Shown here piece by piece: positions 54,205 through 63,961 of a stretch of 64,000 bases of DNA. The stretch covers positions 964,477 to 1,028,476 of the forward strand of contig NZ_AP018248.1 of NCBI RefSeq assembly GCF_002368295.1, given 5' to 3'. Origin of the DNA: Tolypothrix tenuis PCC 7101 (GTDB lineage: Bacteria > Cyanobacteriota > Cyanobacteriia > Cyanobacteriales > Nostocaceae). The notes under the pieces are model-generated. The model ran no database searches and had not been told where the DNA came from. It saw only the letters and a program-made list of their open reading frames with translations. A program made the position numbers and the translations under genes. The number at the start of each line of letters is the position of its first letter. The stretch's first letter is position 1.

Positions 54205-55467
54205 ATGTTTCCAACGGAACCTGCTGCTGTTAATAACGGGTTTGGCGCACTGCTGAAAAACCGTGGTTTTATGCTCCTGTGGATTGGGCAACTGGTTTCC
54301 CAGTTGGCAGATAAGGTATTCTTCGTCTTGATGATTGCCCTACTGGAAAACTACCCACCGCCACCAGGATTGGCAGAAAATTCAATGTACTCAACATTGA
54401 TGGTGTCCTTTACAGTACCAGCCATTTTGTTTGGTTCTGCAGGTGGCATTTTTGTTGACCGCTTTCCCAAAAAGCTAATCATGGTTGGCTCGGATGTGGT
54501 ACGTGGGTTATTAACGTTGCTGATTCCGTTTTTACCACGAGAGTTTCTGATTCTTTTGATACTAACTTTTGCCATATCAACGGTGACGCAGTTTTTTGCC
54601 CCAGCGGAACAAGCTGCTATTCCCCTGTTGGTAAAGCGGGAGAATTTAATGGCAGCTAATGCCCTGTTTAGCAGCACAATGATGGGAGCCTTAATAGTTG
54701 GCTTTGCTATTGGCGAGCCGATGTTAAGTTGGGCGAAAGATATTCTGGGAGAGGAATACGGTCAAGAATTAATAGTGAGTGGGCTTTATTTGTTATCGGG
54801 TGCAATTATGCAACCGATTAATTTTAAAGAACATAAACCGACTCATGAGCATCAAGCTAAAACTCATCTGTGGTCAGAGTTTACAGAGAGTTTGCGTTAT
54901 CTGAAGAAAAACCGCCTGGTGTTAAATGCCATGCTGCAACTTGTCACCTTATATTGCGTGTTTGCCGCTTTAACAGTGCTGACAATTAGATTAGCAGCCG
55001 ACTTTGGCTTAAAAGAAAAGCAGTTTGGTTTTTTCTTAGCAGCAGCCGGGGTGGGTATGGTTTTAGGTGCAGGAATTTTGGGACACTGGGGTGTAAAATT
55101 GCACGGCAAGCCATTACCCTTAATCGGCTTTTTACTGATGGCGCTAGTCTTAGGTGTGTTTACTTTTACCCACAATCTTTTATTAGCGTTGATACTTTGT
55201 GCCTTATTAGGTGTAGGTGCTTCCTTAATAGGCGTACCGATGCAAACTTTAATCCAACAACAAGCGCCACCTACGATGCATGGTAAAGTATTCGGCTTCC
55301 AAAATCATGCAGTGAATATTGCCCTTTCTTTACCACTAGCAATTACTGGGCCGTTAACTGATATGCTTGGTTTGCGCGTTGTCTTAGTAGCCATGAGCGT
55401 GATAGTAGCGGCTGTAGGTGTATGGGCTTGGAAAAATACTCGCCGCGTATTGCAAGACGTGATTTAG
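54205..55467 (+). CDS. MFS transporter (enterobactin-exporter/EntS-like group)
   Basis: A 420-residue permease with about 12 membrane helices. LWIGQLVSQLADKVFFVLMI (helix 1) and GGIFVDRFPKKLIMVGSDVVRG (the loop 2-3 motif with DRxxxK) are typical of MFS_3/EntS-like exporters. A ~20-residue charged loop (FKEHKPTHEHQAKTHLW) lies at mid-protein. The substrate is not predictable. ATG 54205 follows heptad-like repeats. The gene stands alone. Confidence 0.88.
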   Translation: MFPTEPAAVNNGFGALLKNRGFMLLWIGQLVSQLADKVFFVLMIALLENYPPPPGLAENSMYSTLMVSFTVPAILFGSAGGIFVDRFPKKLIMVGSDVVRGLLTLLIPFLPREFLILLILTFAISTVTQFFAPAEQAAIPLLVKRENLMAANALFSSTMMGALIVGFAIGEPMLSWAKDILGEEYGQELIVSGLYLLSGAIMQPINFKEHKPTHEHQAKTHLWSEFTESLRYLKKNRLVLNAMLQLVTLYCVFAALTVLTIRLAADFGLKEKQFGFFLAAAGVGMVLGAGILGHWGVKLHGKPLPLIGFLLMALVLGVFTFTHNLLLALILCALLGVGASLIGVPMQTLIQQQAPPTMHGKVFGFQNHAVNIALSLPLAITGPLTDMLGLRVVLVAMSVIVAAVGVWAWKNTRRVLQDVI

Positions 55468-55813
55468 TTGGGATTGGGGTTGGGGACTAGGGATTGGGGA
55501 TTGGGGATTGGGAACTAGGATTTAGTACTTTCATTGAGCAATATTTTTAAGACAGTTAATTTTAAGAAAATACTATTATTTAGTGTTGAAAATCGTTTTT
55601 TACCATTTCCTATTTCTGATTACCCAGTCCCCAGTCACCAATACCTAATTCCCACTCCCTTTTGTCAACAATTCCAGACAAATTATCTTCCTATGTCCTA
55701 AGCTGATGGGAAAATTAGATATGAATATAAGGATTTTATTAAACTTTTCTATTAAAATGAAATCTTAATTACAGAATCCAAGCATTAACTTAGCTATTCT
55801 CAGAGGTTTGACA
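55468..55813. other. 346-bp spacer upstream of ilvB with heptad repeats
   Basis: GGGGATT/GGGGACT runs (about 55470-55512) and AGTCCCC-like units (about 55624-55655) occur. The AT-rich last ~130 bases should contain the ilvB promoter and leader. Confidence 0.5.
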
Positions 55814-57703
55814 GTGCGATCGCCTTCCCGAATCAGTCCCCCCCAAACCGAGAATCACACCCAGCCTAATACAATCAAGACTGTGGTAACGCCGCAACGG
55901 GCATCCGGTGGGTTCGCCCTCTTGGACAGCCTCCAGCGTCACGGTGTTGAGTATATTTTTGGTTATCCCGGTGGCGCAATTTTGCCAATTTACGATGACC
56001 TTTACAAGGTGGAAGCAACAAGTGGCATTAAGCATATTCTTGTGCGCCACGAACAAGGTGCTTCCCATGCGGCTGATGGCTACGCCCGTGCTACAGGTAA
56101 GGTAGGAGTGTGTTTTGGTACTTCTGGCCCAGGGGCGACTAACTTGGTCACAGGTATCGCTACCGCCTACATGGACTCAATCCCCATGATTGTGGTTACA
56201 GGACAAGTACCACGGGCTTCAATTGGTACAGATGCATTTCAAGAAACTGATATTTATGGTATTACCTTACCAATTGTCAAACACTCTTATGTAGTGCGTG
56301 ACCCGAAAGATATGGCTCGCATTGTGGCAGAAGCATTCCACATCGCTAGCACAGGACGACCGGGGCCAGTTTTAATTGATGTACCTAAAGATGTAGCCTT
56401 AGAAGAATTTGACTATGTACCAGTAGAACCTGGTTCTGTAAAATTACGCGGCTATCGTCCCACAGTTAAAGGCAATCCCCGTCAAATCAATGCTGCAATT
56501 CAGTTAATTAGTGAAAGCCGCCGACCGTTATTGTATGTCGGTGGTGGTGCGATCGCAGCTGGGGCACATGAAGAAGTTAAGGAACTAGCTGAGTTATTCA
56601 ATATCCCCGTAACCACCACTTTGATGGGAATCGGGATTTTTGACGAACATCATCCCCTAGCTTTGGGAATGTTGGGGATGCATGGCACAGCTTACGCTAA
56701 CTTTGCTGTGACTGATTGCGACTTGTTGATTTGCGTCGGTGCAAGATTTGATGACCGAGTAACTGGGAAGTTAGATGAATTTGCTTCCAAGGCGAAAGTC
56801 ATTCACATCGACATCGACCCCGCCGAAGTTGGTAAAAACCGCGTTCCAGATGTGCCCATTGTTGGTGATGTGCGGAATGTCTTAAGTGACTTGCTGCGTC
56901 GCTGCAAACACACAGGTACAAAAGGTACACCCAACCAAAACCAAGAATGGTTGAACCTGGTTAACCGTTGGCGAGAAGATTATCCCCTCGTTGTACCGCA
57001 TAATCCCGATAGCATCTCTCCCCAAGAGGTAATTGTGGAAGTCGGTCGCCAAGCACCCGATGCTTTCTACACCACAGATGTTGGTCAACATCAAATGTGG
57101 GCAGCACAATTCCTCAAGAATGGCCCCCGTCGCTGGATTTCTAGCGCTGGGTTGGGAACAATGGGCTTTGGTGTACCTGCAGCAATGGGAGCAAAAGCCG
57201 CATTCCCTGATGAAGAAGTTATCTGTATCAGTGGTGATGCGAGTTTCCAAATGTGTTTGCAAGAACTGGGTACACTTGCACAATATGGTTTAAATGTCAA
57301 GACTATCATTCTCAACAACGGTTGGCAGGGAATGGTACGCCAATGGCAGCAAGCCTTCTACGGTGAGCGTTATTCCTGCTCTAACATGGAAGTAGGGATG
57401 CCAGATGTTGAGTATTTAGCCAAAGCCTATGGTATTAAAGGCATGGTGATTCGCAAACGGGAAGAACTCCAAGATGCGATCGCCGAAATGCTGGCGTATG
57501 ATGGCCCAGTGGTTGTAGATGTGCGCGTTACTAGAGATGAAAACTGCTATCCAATGGTAGCCCCAGGTAAAAACAACGCCCAAATGATTGGCTTACCAAA
57601 GCAATCACCAAAAACATCTACAGAACCTGTTTACTGTAGCAACTGCGGTTCTAAAAATCTACCCACACACAACTTCTGTTCTGAGTGTGGGACGAAACTG
57701 TAA
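55814..57703 (+). CDS. ilvB: Acetolactate synthase large subunit with C-terminal zinc-ribbon tail
   Basis: Condenses two pyruvates (or pyruvate with 2-oxobutyrate) in valine, leucine and isoleucine synthesis; uses ThDP, Mg and FAD. Of 629 residues, the N-terminal PYR domain carries [18 protein letters not shown] and the catalytic Glu in [16 protein letters not shown]; the FAD-binding middle follows; the PP domain has [14 protein letters not shown] and [12 protein letters not shown]. The last ~28 residues add [16 protein letters not shown] then CSECGTKL, a CxxC...CxxC zinc ribbon not found in typical IlvB. GTG 55814 is chosen (AGAGG eight bases before); TTG 55808 is possible. No ilvN is adjacent. 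Confidence 0.95.
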   Translation: MRSPSRISPPQTENHTQPNTIKTVVTPQRASGGFALLDSLQRHGVEYIFGYPGGAILPIYDDLYKVEATSGIKHILVRHEQGASHAADGYARATGKVGVCFGTSGPGATNLVTGIATAYMDSIPMIVVTGQVPRASIGTDAFQETDIYGITLPIVKHSYVVRDPKDMARIVAEAFHIASTGRPGPVLIDVPKDVALEEFDYVPVEPGSVKLRGYRPTVKGNPRQINAAIQLISESRRPLLYVGGGAIAAGAHEEVKELAELFNIPVTTTLMGIGIFDEHHPLALGMLGMHGTAYANFAVTDCDLLICVGARFDDRVTGKLDEFASKAKVIHIDIDPAEVGKNRVPDVPIVGDVRNVLSDLLRRCKHTGTKGTPNQNQEWLNLVNRWREDYPLVVPHNPDSISPQEVIVEVGRQAPDAFYTTDVGQHQMWAAQFLKNGPRRWISSAGLGTMGFGVPAAMGAKAAFPDEEVICISGDASFQMCLQELGTLAQYGLNVKTIILNNGWQGMVRQWQQAFYGERYSCSNMEVGMPDVEYLAKAYGIKGMVIRKREELQDAIAEMLAYDGPVVVDVRVTRDENCYPMVAPGKNNAQMIGLPKQSPKTSTEPVYCSNCGSKNLPTHNFCSECGTKL

Positions 57704-57733
57704 CAATTCGTAATTCGTAATTCGTAATTACCA

Positions 57734-57763
57734 AGCAGGGGATGATATCCTCTGCTTTTTTTT
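57734..57763 (+). terminator. Rho-independent terminator of ilvB
   Basis: AGCAGGGGAT pairs with ATCCTCTGCT (one G-T wobble) and is followed by eight Ts. It lies 31 bases after the stop; the gap is an AATTCGT tandem run (57704-57728). Confidence 0.88.
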
Positions 57764-57948
57764 GTGAAAAAATTTTTAAACAAATTACTAAATTTGTTAT
57801 TTTTGCGATTTTCGTGGGAACCATAGCTTTCAAGCAGCTGTGTGTAGCATTTCTGGTGTGAAATACAAAATTTTTGGTTTCCCAATATGCGCCATCAGCA
57901 ATATAAAGATAAACTGCCCAGCAATCAGGGAATTTTGAAAGGTTAATT

Positions 57949-58416
57949 ATGATTAAACCCAAATTGAGCAACCGCCGTACTAATAGTTCAGTAGTTTTAG
58001 AACCAGAAGTTGCGATCGCAGTCATTGGACTTTTGTCTGCAGCGTCAGATGGTGAGGGGATAACTATAGAAGAAGAGTATGCTTTAAGTGAAATGCTAAG
58101 TGGGATTTCCCAATTTGAAAATTACTCTGATGAAGACTACCGCAACTTAACAGACAAAGTTTATAGTTTACTAGAGTCAACAGAACCACAGGATTTATTA
58201 GCACAAGCGATTGATTCCTTACCCGATCAGGATTATTGCGAAGCTGCTTATATTACAGCGCTTTTGGTAGTGGGGATTGATGAAGAAGTACCCGATTCTG
58301 AGCAAGATTATATTTCTAGCCTGCAAGAAGATTTAAATATTTCTGATAAACGCGCAAAACAGATTATCGACGAAATTTTTGGCGAAGATGATGAAACTGA
58401 ATATGACGATGAATAA
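57949..58416 (+). CDS. TerB-like protein (155 aa)
   Basis: A 155-residue acidic helical protein. EVAIAVIGLLSAASDGEGIT then IEEEYALSEMLSGI is the first half of a TerB-like (tellurite-resistance/DjlA N-terminal) domain, with Asp/Glu in the D-G-x-x-x-x-E-E position; a second similar half follows (EAAYITALLVVGIDEEVPDS then EQDYISSLQEDL). The tail FGEDDETEYDDE is very acidic. Function in cyanobacteria is unknown; some members bind divalent metals. ATG 57949 after GAAAGG. A terminator follows. Confidence 0.8.
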   Translation: MIKPKLSNRRTNSSVVLEPEVAIAVIGLLSAASDGEGITIEEEYALSEMLSGISQFENYSDEDYRNLTDKVYSLLESTEPQDLLAQAIDSLPDQDYCEAAYITALLVVGIDEEVPDSEQDYISSLQEDLNISDKRAKQIIDEIFGEDDETEYDDE

Positions 58417-58500
58417 TAATTCTTTGGCTTTTTGATTATTCAGGATTTACCTAACTAATCAGTTAGTTCATTTGTTCAATTGCATATTACTCAAGTGTGT

Positions 58501-58540
58501 AGCTCATGATAGCGTTTAAATTGCTAATCATGAGCTTTTT
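58501..58540 (+). terminator. Rho-independent terminator after the TerB-like gene
   Basis: AGCTCATGAT (58501-58510) pairs with ATCATGAGCT (58527-58536), with a further inner GC-A/T pairing (TAGC/GCTA), followed by five Ts. Confidence 0.85.
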
Positions 58541-59020
58541 ATTTAAATGATGACGGTTGACTGTTAATATCAATTCCCGAAAATTATGCCCATATCCCAA
58601 TACTGCTCGGTTAAGGATTTTCAACTCTTAATTTGGTTTGGGGAAAAGGCGAAAGGGTAAGGGTTAAAGGTTTTTTCTTGCCCCTTTTTCCCTTCCCCTT
58701 TAACCCTTAACCGACAAGTATTGGCCCATATCCTCATACGCTTGGGTTCAGCTTATTAGTGATTGATTTGTCACTGATTAAAAAAGCCAGATCAATTGGG
58801 GGATTCTCCCCCAAACCCCCGATTGGGTGACGGTTGCGTCCCCCAAACCCCCTCCAAAATTATTGTTCTGTTTTTTTGTTGAGTAACTAGTTTTTTGGTT
58901 TTGTTATCAATTAATTTTCTTAACCCAATCGTATTGGCCCATATCCTCACTAAGGAATACTTAAAAACTCGGATTTTTGAATTTTGAATTGTATTATTAT
59001 CTAATAGTTTTTAGTACTAT
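58541..59020. other. 480-bp intergenic region with dispersed repeats
   Basis: It holds copy 3 of the dispersed repeat (58636-58733) and a C/G-rich imperfect inverted region (58796-58857: TTGGGGGATTCTCCCCCAAA and CCCCCAAACCCCC). No gene is supported. The dacB promoter should be near 58940-59010. Confidence 0.5.
58636..58733 (+). repeat. Dispersed repeat, copy 3
   Basis: GGGGAAAAGGCGAAAGGG ... GGGTTAAAGGTTTTTTCTT ... CCCTTAACCGACAAGTATTG; same family as 44285-44354 and 50658-50762. Confidence 0.75.
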
Positions 59021-60487
59021 ATGATGACTCAAAAAATTACTGTTGGTTTAATGTTACTGTTTCTAGGTACTCATATTAGTATTACTCAGCAAGCAGCTAC
59101 AGCCCAAACCCCAACACCACCAGCATCTACCACTAAAGCCATTTGTCCCGCCCAGTTAGGAACATCTATAGATGCTGTAATTAATCGCCCTTCATTTAAT
59201 CGAGTACGCTGGGGAATATTAGTACAATCAATATCATCTGGGCAAACACTTTACAGCCGGGATGCTCAAAAATATTTTACTCCTGCTTCTAATACAAAAT
59301 TGCTAACAACCGCAGCGGCTTTGCAGCAATTAGGTGCAAATTTCCGAATTCGTACCTCTATTTATCAAAATGCTAATGGAGTTTTGCGTGTTGTTGGTAG
59401 AGGAGATCCAAGCTTAAGCGATACTCAATTGCAAACTTTAGCCCAACAGTTACAAAAAAAAGGTATTACTCAAATTAAGCAATTAATTGCCGATGATAGT
59501 TATATCCAAGGAGATATAGTTAACTCAACTTGGGAATTGGAAGATGTCCAGTCAGATTATGGTGCACCTATTGGCAGCTTTATATTGAATGAAAATATTT
59601 TTAGTATTAAACTTATTCCACAAACTATAGGTAAACCTTTACAAATTGCCTGGAATGATACTAATGAAGCAACAAGGTGGCGGATAGTTAATCAATCAAC
59701 TACAGTCAACAAAAATCAAGAAAGTAATATTAATATTACCCGCGATTTAACCGGAACAGTATTACGCATACAAGGTCAATTATCACAAGATTCTCAACCT
59801 TATTTAGTGACATTACCTGTAGTTGACCCTAATTATTACTTTTTACGCAGTTTTCGGACTGTATTAGCAAAGCAGAACATTACTTTAGGACAAACATTAG
59901 TACTAAATGGTGGAAGTAATCAACAGGAAATCGCTGCAATAGATTCGCCACCTTTATCTGAATTAATCAAGGTAACTCTTGAGGATAGTAATAATCTTTA
60001 TGCTGAGTCTTTACTAAGAGCATTAGCTATCAAACAGCCCAGAGTTCAAAATAAAAGTACTGCTGATATTGGCTTAGATGTTATTAAAACGAGTTTAACG
60101 CAATTAGGAGTTGACCCCACCACTTATTTTTTAGTAGATGGTTCTGGATTATCACGTCGCAACTTAATATCGCCGGAAGCTTTAGTACAAACTTTGCGTT
60201 TAATAGCTAAAACACCAAACTCAGCTATTTATCGTGCCGCATTACCAGTAGCGGGAAAAAGCGGTACTTTAAAAAATCGCTTTCGCAACACGCCTGCAGA
60301 AGGAATTGTACAAGCAAAAACAGGAACATTAACTGGTGCAGTTTCCCTCTCGGGATATGTCAATGGGGCTAAATATGAGCCTTTAGTTTTTAGTATTATG
60401 GTAAATCAAAGCGAACAACCAGTCAGGAATTTGCGACCAGCCATTGATGACATCGTGGTGTTGTTAACACAGTTGCAACGTTGTTAG
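59021..60487 (+). CDS. dacB: D-alanyl-D-alanine carboxypeptidase/endopeptidase (PBP4, S13 family)
   Basis: A 488-residue class-C low-molecular-weight penicillin-binding protein that trims or cleaves peptidoglycan peptides in the periplasm. After a signal peptide (about 1-29: MMTQKITVGLMLLFLGTHIS ... AATAQ) come the SxxK motif in TPASNTKLLTTAAALQQLG, SxN in EDSNNLYAESLLR and KTG in QAKTGTLTGAVSLSGYV. Length is typical of the PBP4 group. ATG 59021. The cysteine desulfurase gene is next on the same strand, but 250 bases away. Confidence 0.94.
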   Translation: MMTQKITVGLMLLFLGTHISITQQAATAQTPTPPASTTKAICPAQLGTSIDAVINRPSFNRVRWGILVQSISSGQTLYSRDAQKYFTPASNTKLLTTAAALQQLGANFRIRTSIYQNANGVLRVVGRGDPSLSDTQLQTLAQQLQKKGITQIKQLIADDSYIQGDIVNSTWELEDVQSDYGAPIGSFILNENIFSIKLIPQTIGKPLQIAWNDTNEATRWRIVNQSTTVNKNQESNINITRDLTGTVLRIQGQLSQDSQPYLVTLPVVDPNYYFLRSFRTVLAKQNITLGQTLVLNGGSNQQEIAAIDSPPLSELIKVTLEDSNNLYAESLLRALAIKQPRVQNKSTADIGLDVIKTSLTQLGVDPTTYFLVDGSGLSRRNLISPEALVQTLRLIAKTPNSAIYRAALPVAGKSGTLKNRFRNTPAEGIVQAKTGTLTGAVSLSGYVNGAKYEPLVFSIMVNQSEQPVRNLRPAIDDIVVLLTQLQRC

Positions 60488-60737
60488 GAAAAAAATAGTT
60501 GATACAAAGGAAATATTGCCCAAAGAATTTTAAACTTTATGGGGGTTGTGCAAATTCAGGGATACTAACTAGAGTGACAATATAGGTAGTCATGATTATG
60601 AACTGGGGAAAGTAGATGAATCATTTTTGTCATTAGTTATTGGTCAAGAGTTAAGAGTTATAAATTATTTTTCTCCTATCTTCTTTGTTCCAATTACCAA
60701 TTACCCATTACCAATTACCCAGTCCCATTCCCTTAAT

Positions 60738-61886
60738 ATGCAAATATATCTAGATTACAGTGCCACAACTCCCACCCGCCCTGAAGCGATCGCAGTTATG
60801 CAAAAAGTTCTCGCTCAACAATGGGGTAATCCTTCCAGCTTACATGAGTGGGGAAATCGGGCGGCGACAATTTTGGAACAAGCTAGATTCCAAGTGGCGG
60901 GATTAATTAACGCCTCTGTTCCCGAATCAATTATCTTTACCTCTGGTGGCACTGAGGCGGATAATTTAGCAATTATGGGTGTGGCTCGATTGTATGCTGT
61001 GCCGCAACACATGATCATTTCTAGTGTGGAACATTCGGCAATTTCCGAAACAGCGCGGTTGCTGGAAATGTGGGGTTGGGAAGTTACTCGTTTACCTGTA
61101 GATGCAAAAGGTAGAGTCAACCCCCAAGATTTAACAGCCGCATTGCGTTCTAATACTGTTTTGGTATCGATAATTTATGGGCAAAGTGAAGTTGGTACAG
61201 TCCAAGCGATCGCAGAATTGGGAACTGTTACCCGTAATCATGGGGTATTATTCCATACGGATGCAGTACAGGTTGTAGGACGTTTACCAATTGATGTGGA
61301 AACCTTACCTGTAGATTTACTGAGTTTATCTAGTCATAAAATATATGGTCCACAAGGTGCGGGCGCTTTGTATGTGCGTCCAGGTGTAGAGTTAATACCC
61401 TTATTTGGTGGTGGTGGACAAGAGAGGGGACTACGTTCTGGAACACAAGCTGTACCCATAATTGCTGGTTTTGGTGTAGCGGCTGAACTCGCAACCCAAG
61501 AAATGCCACAAGAAACACCGCGATTAATTCAATTACGCGATCGCTTATTTACTCAATTAGCTGATATACCTGGTTTAATTCCCACAGGCGATAGTGAGCA
61601 TCGTTTACCCCATCATCTAAGTTTTTGTTTAGAATCTGCCGATGGCGAAAAACTGAGCGGTAAAACTATAGTCAGGCAATTAAATTTAGCAGGAATTGGT
61701 ATTAGTGCTGGTGCGGCTTGTCATAGTGGGAAACTTAGTCCTAGCCCAATACTTTTAGCAATGGGTTATTCAGAAAAAGCAGCTTTGGGCGGAATTCGTT
61801 TGACATTAGGACGAGAAACCACCGCCGCAGATGTAGATTGGGCTGCGATCGCTTTAAAGCAGGTTTTACAGAGATTGACAAAATAG
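60738..61886 (+). CDS. Cysteine desulfurase (NifS/IscS class V aminotransferase)
   Basis: A PLP enzyme that takes sulfur from cysteine for Fe-S clusters and thio-cofactors. Of 382 residues: MQIYLDYSATTPTRPEA at the start, FTSGGTEADNLAIMG, the PLP Lys in SLSSHKIYGPQGAG, FGGGGQERGLRSGT, and the active-site Cys in SAGAACHSGKLSPS on the short loop of group I. The frame is open to 60627, but those codons are heptad-repeat DNA; ATG 60738 is the conserved start. No nif, suf or isc neighbour genes are present, so which pathway it serves is open. Confidence 0.94.
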   Translation: MQIYLDYSATTPTRPEAIAVMQKVLAQQWGNPSSLHEWGNRAATILEQARFQVAGLINASVPESIIFTSGGTEADNLAIMGVARLYAVPQHMIISSVEHSAISETARLLEMWGWEVTRLPVDAKGRVNPQDLTAALRSNTVLVSIIYGQSEVGTVQAIAELGTVTRNHGVLFHTDAVQVVGRLPIDVETLPVDLLSLSSHKIYGPQGAGALYVRPGVELIPLFGGGGQERGLRSGTQAVPIIAGFGVAAELATQEMPQETPRLIQLRDRLFTQLADIPGLIPTGDSEHRLPHHLSFCLESADGEKLSGKTIVRQLNLAGIGISAGAACHSGKLSPSPILLAMGYSEKAALGGIRLTLGRETTAADVDWAAIALKQVLQRLTK

Positions 61887-62314
61887 GCAGGGGAGCAGGG
61901 TGCAGGGGGAAAGGGAGAAAGAGTTTAAAATTCCCTATCTCAATCCACACAGCGTAACTTTTTGGGTAAGCAAGCTACGCATTACATGGCGCAGCGAAGG
62001 GATATTTTTTCCGAAACTTTGAGTAAAATTGGATAATTTACTCAGATAATATTTTGCTTTTCTCCCCCTGCTCCCCAGGGCTGTTTCATTCCCTAAAAGC
62101 CTTGAAAAATCAAGGGTTCAGGAGATGAAAAATCAGCAAGGTATTCAATTGGCATTCAATCTTAGGCATCAATATGGTCAATAATTCATGACTTTTGCCC
62201 GAATATTTATCGCCAATCATATTGACAAAATACATACCTTATCGAATGAATCAGCCCTGCCCTGCTCCCTGCTCCCTGCCCCCTTGCCAAGAAATTTGTG
62301 TCAGTTACAAATCC
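61887..62314. other. 428-bp convergent spacer with a MITE
   Basis: It consists of CTGCTCCC-type repeats, a 184-bp MITE (62076-62259) and C-rich sequence. No gene. Confidence 0.6.
62076..62259. mobile_element. 184-bp MITE related to the ISAs1 element, copy 2
   Basis: Identical base for base to 42750-42933. Flanked by the 10-base direct repeat CCCTGCTCCC at 62066-62075 and 62260-62269, in agreement with the 8-10 bp duplications of the ISAs1 family (the local DNA is repetitive, so chance cannot be fully excluded). Confidence 0.92.
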
Positions 62315-63040
62315 CTAGTACGGGCCAATTTGTGGGAACAAGCCAAAATAAGTAAGTAAAGATAAGGTTGCTATTACAGCCAGTCCAGAACCGATGGTCA
62401 ATAACACCAAATCTCTGTTACGACTACGTAGGAAAGTTTGTAAATTCATGGGTATATAACCTCTGCGTGGTAGTTGATCGCGGTAATCAGTGTCGTAGCG
62501 CGCCATACGTTCAAAGGGTAACTCGCCTCTAGAACGCTGGGGTAAAATCCGCCGCCGTTGGAAAGGAACTGTATGATCACCAAAGTTATCGAGATATTCC
62601 TCACTGTTGAGCAGCTCTGTAATGAAACCTGCTATACCTTTAGTAGCAAGAACAATTGACCAAGCAAATTTTTCGCGATCGCTATAAATTCTCCGCCCTA
62701 AAACCCTTTGTACACAGATTTCTACAAAGCGGTAATTGTTGTTAACATCGTAATTCAGCCTTCTAAAGGAATCGGATAGAACCAATCCGCGAATAAATTC
62801 CCTCACGGTGATCATTCCTGTTCTCAGTTGAGATTCTAGAATGATTTGGCGATTACTAGACAGCATTTGCTGTTCATGAAAAATTTGCCGATAAGCTGCC
62901 AAAATCAAAGCATCCATTTCAGTCGCTGATGGCAGGTTGTCGGTTGTGTAAATTCTGGGTTTTTCATCACCAGGAATTTCAAAGCTAACAACACGCTGAT
63001 TTTGAGATGAAGGAGTGTACTCCAACAAAGGAATCGACAT
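62315..63040 (-). CDS. cpcL: CpcL/CpcG2-type membrane-anchored phycobilisome rod linker
   Basis: A 241-residue linker. The N-terminal PBS linker domain (about 20-180) shows ATEMDALILAAYRQIFHEQQ, LRTGMITVREFIRGLVLSDSFRR, NYRFVEICVQRVLGRRIY and LLNSEEYLDNFGDHTVPFQRRR, as in CpcG. The C-terminus differs from core-attaching CpcG: RDLVLLTIGSGLAVIATLSL then LTYFGLFPQ forms a membrane helix. That is the mark of CpcL, which ties rod-only phycobilisomes to thylakoids and photosystem I/NDH. ATG 63040 (MSIPLLEYTPSSQNQRV) is the conserved start; the frame extends upstream to 63106. It is not in the cpc operon. Confidence 0.9.
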   Translation of the reverse strand: MSIPLLEYTPSSQNQRVVSFEIPGDEKPRIYTTDNLPSATEMDALILAAYRQIFHEQQMLSSNRQIILESQLRTGMITVREFIRGLVLSDSFRRLNYDVNNNYRFVEICVQRVLGRRIYSDREKFAWSIVLATKGIAGFITELLNSEEYLDNFGDHTVPFQRRRILPQRSRGELPFERMARYDTDYRDQLPRRGYIPMNLQTFLRSRNRDLVLLTIGSGLAVIATLSLLTYFGLFPQIGPY

Positions 63041-63349
63041 GATAAACACCTTTACACTATTCGCGGACATGAAAAAGCACAGCATTGGTCGATCGATTTG
63101 ACTCACACTCGATAACCGCAGCTTTTAATTCGCAGCCAATTGGCTGCTATCCAAATTCGGAATTTCAAAATTCAGAATAATCTTGTTTGGTAAATTCACC
63201 CTGTGATTTGCGAGAGAAAGCAGTAATTCGTAACACTTTATGAGTAATTTTGCTTATCTCTATCCAAACCATAAATTATCCCAATCTCTGGACTGAGCAA
63301 GATTGTTCTTCCCCCTGCTCGCTGCCCCTGATTCAATAGTCATGGGATA
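63041..63349. other. 309-bp spacer upstream of cpcL
   Basis: It contains AATTGGCTGC and AATTC-type short dyads but no gene. It lies between two minus-strand genes, so it holds the cpcL promoter and the end of the next transcript. Confidence 0.4.
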
Positions 63350-63961
63350 TTAGTCTTCGTTAGCAGTCCCTGATTCTCCTCGCCAAAATGCTAATGGGTT
63401 CTGAGTGGGACGGCAATCAGGATAAAATCGCAGGTAAGATTCCATACCAGGTTGTAAAGGAGGAGGCGCAATACCCAATCCCAGGCAGAGGTGAGAGAGC
63501 GATCGCGCAAATTGTTGGTGATGACCGGGAGAGCCTACATGAGCATGGGCATATTCATGGACTACTAATCGCAGCCAGTCTGCCGGCACAACTCGTCCCA
63601 CATCTATCAGAATGGTAATAGGATTTGTCTGAAGATTGCACAAAGCATCAATCCCAAAGGATTGAGCAATGGGAGCAGCAAAAATTTGAATCGTCGGTTG
63701 CTCCCAAGGGTGAAAACAATCATGGCAAGCCTGAAGACACTCTTCCAGTTCTTGGTTCACCGCATCAATATGTTCACAGATCCAGACACACAGAGATTTA
63801 CGATTTTCTAAATCATACACCACATCGATCATCTCTGCATCAAGGGCTAGACTTCTCACTCCATAGAGATAGTCTAACCCTCGTGTAAAGGGATCTGTGC
63901 TGGTGGTGAAGATTAATTTACCAACCGAAGAAGGAGAAGTGTTTTGTGGGTTCAGCCGCAT
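63350..63961 (-). CDS. Putative zinc metallopeptidase-like cyanobacterial protein (203 aa)
   Basis: A 203-residue soluble protein. LVVHEYAHAHVGSPGHHQQF contains HExxH (HEYAH) with a following Gly-x-Pro-Gly-His that could supply the third zinc ligand, as in small SprT/minimal gluzincin-type peptidases. Earlier parts (ALDAEMIDVVYDLENR, CLQACHDCFHPWEQ) are helical. The C-terminal FYPDCRPTQNPLAFWRG is well ordered. It looks conserved in cyanobacteria, but I know no described function. ATG 63961, 40 bases from the window edge, so its upstream context is not visible. Confidence 0.7.
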   Translation of the reverse strand: MRLNPQNTSPSSVGKLIFTTSTDPFTRGLDYLYGVRSLALDAEMIDVVYDLENRKSLCVWICEHIDAVNQELEECLQACHDCFHPWEQPTIQIFAAPIAQSFGIDALCNLQTNPITILIDVGRVVPADWLRLVVHEYAHAHVGSPGHHQQFARSLSHLCLGLGIAPPPLQPGMESYLRFYPDCRPTQNPLAFWRGESGTANED

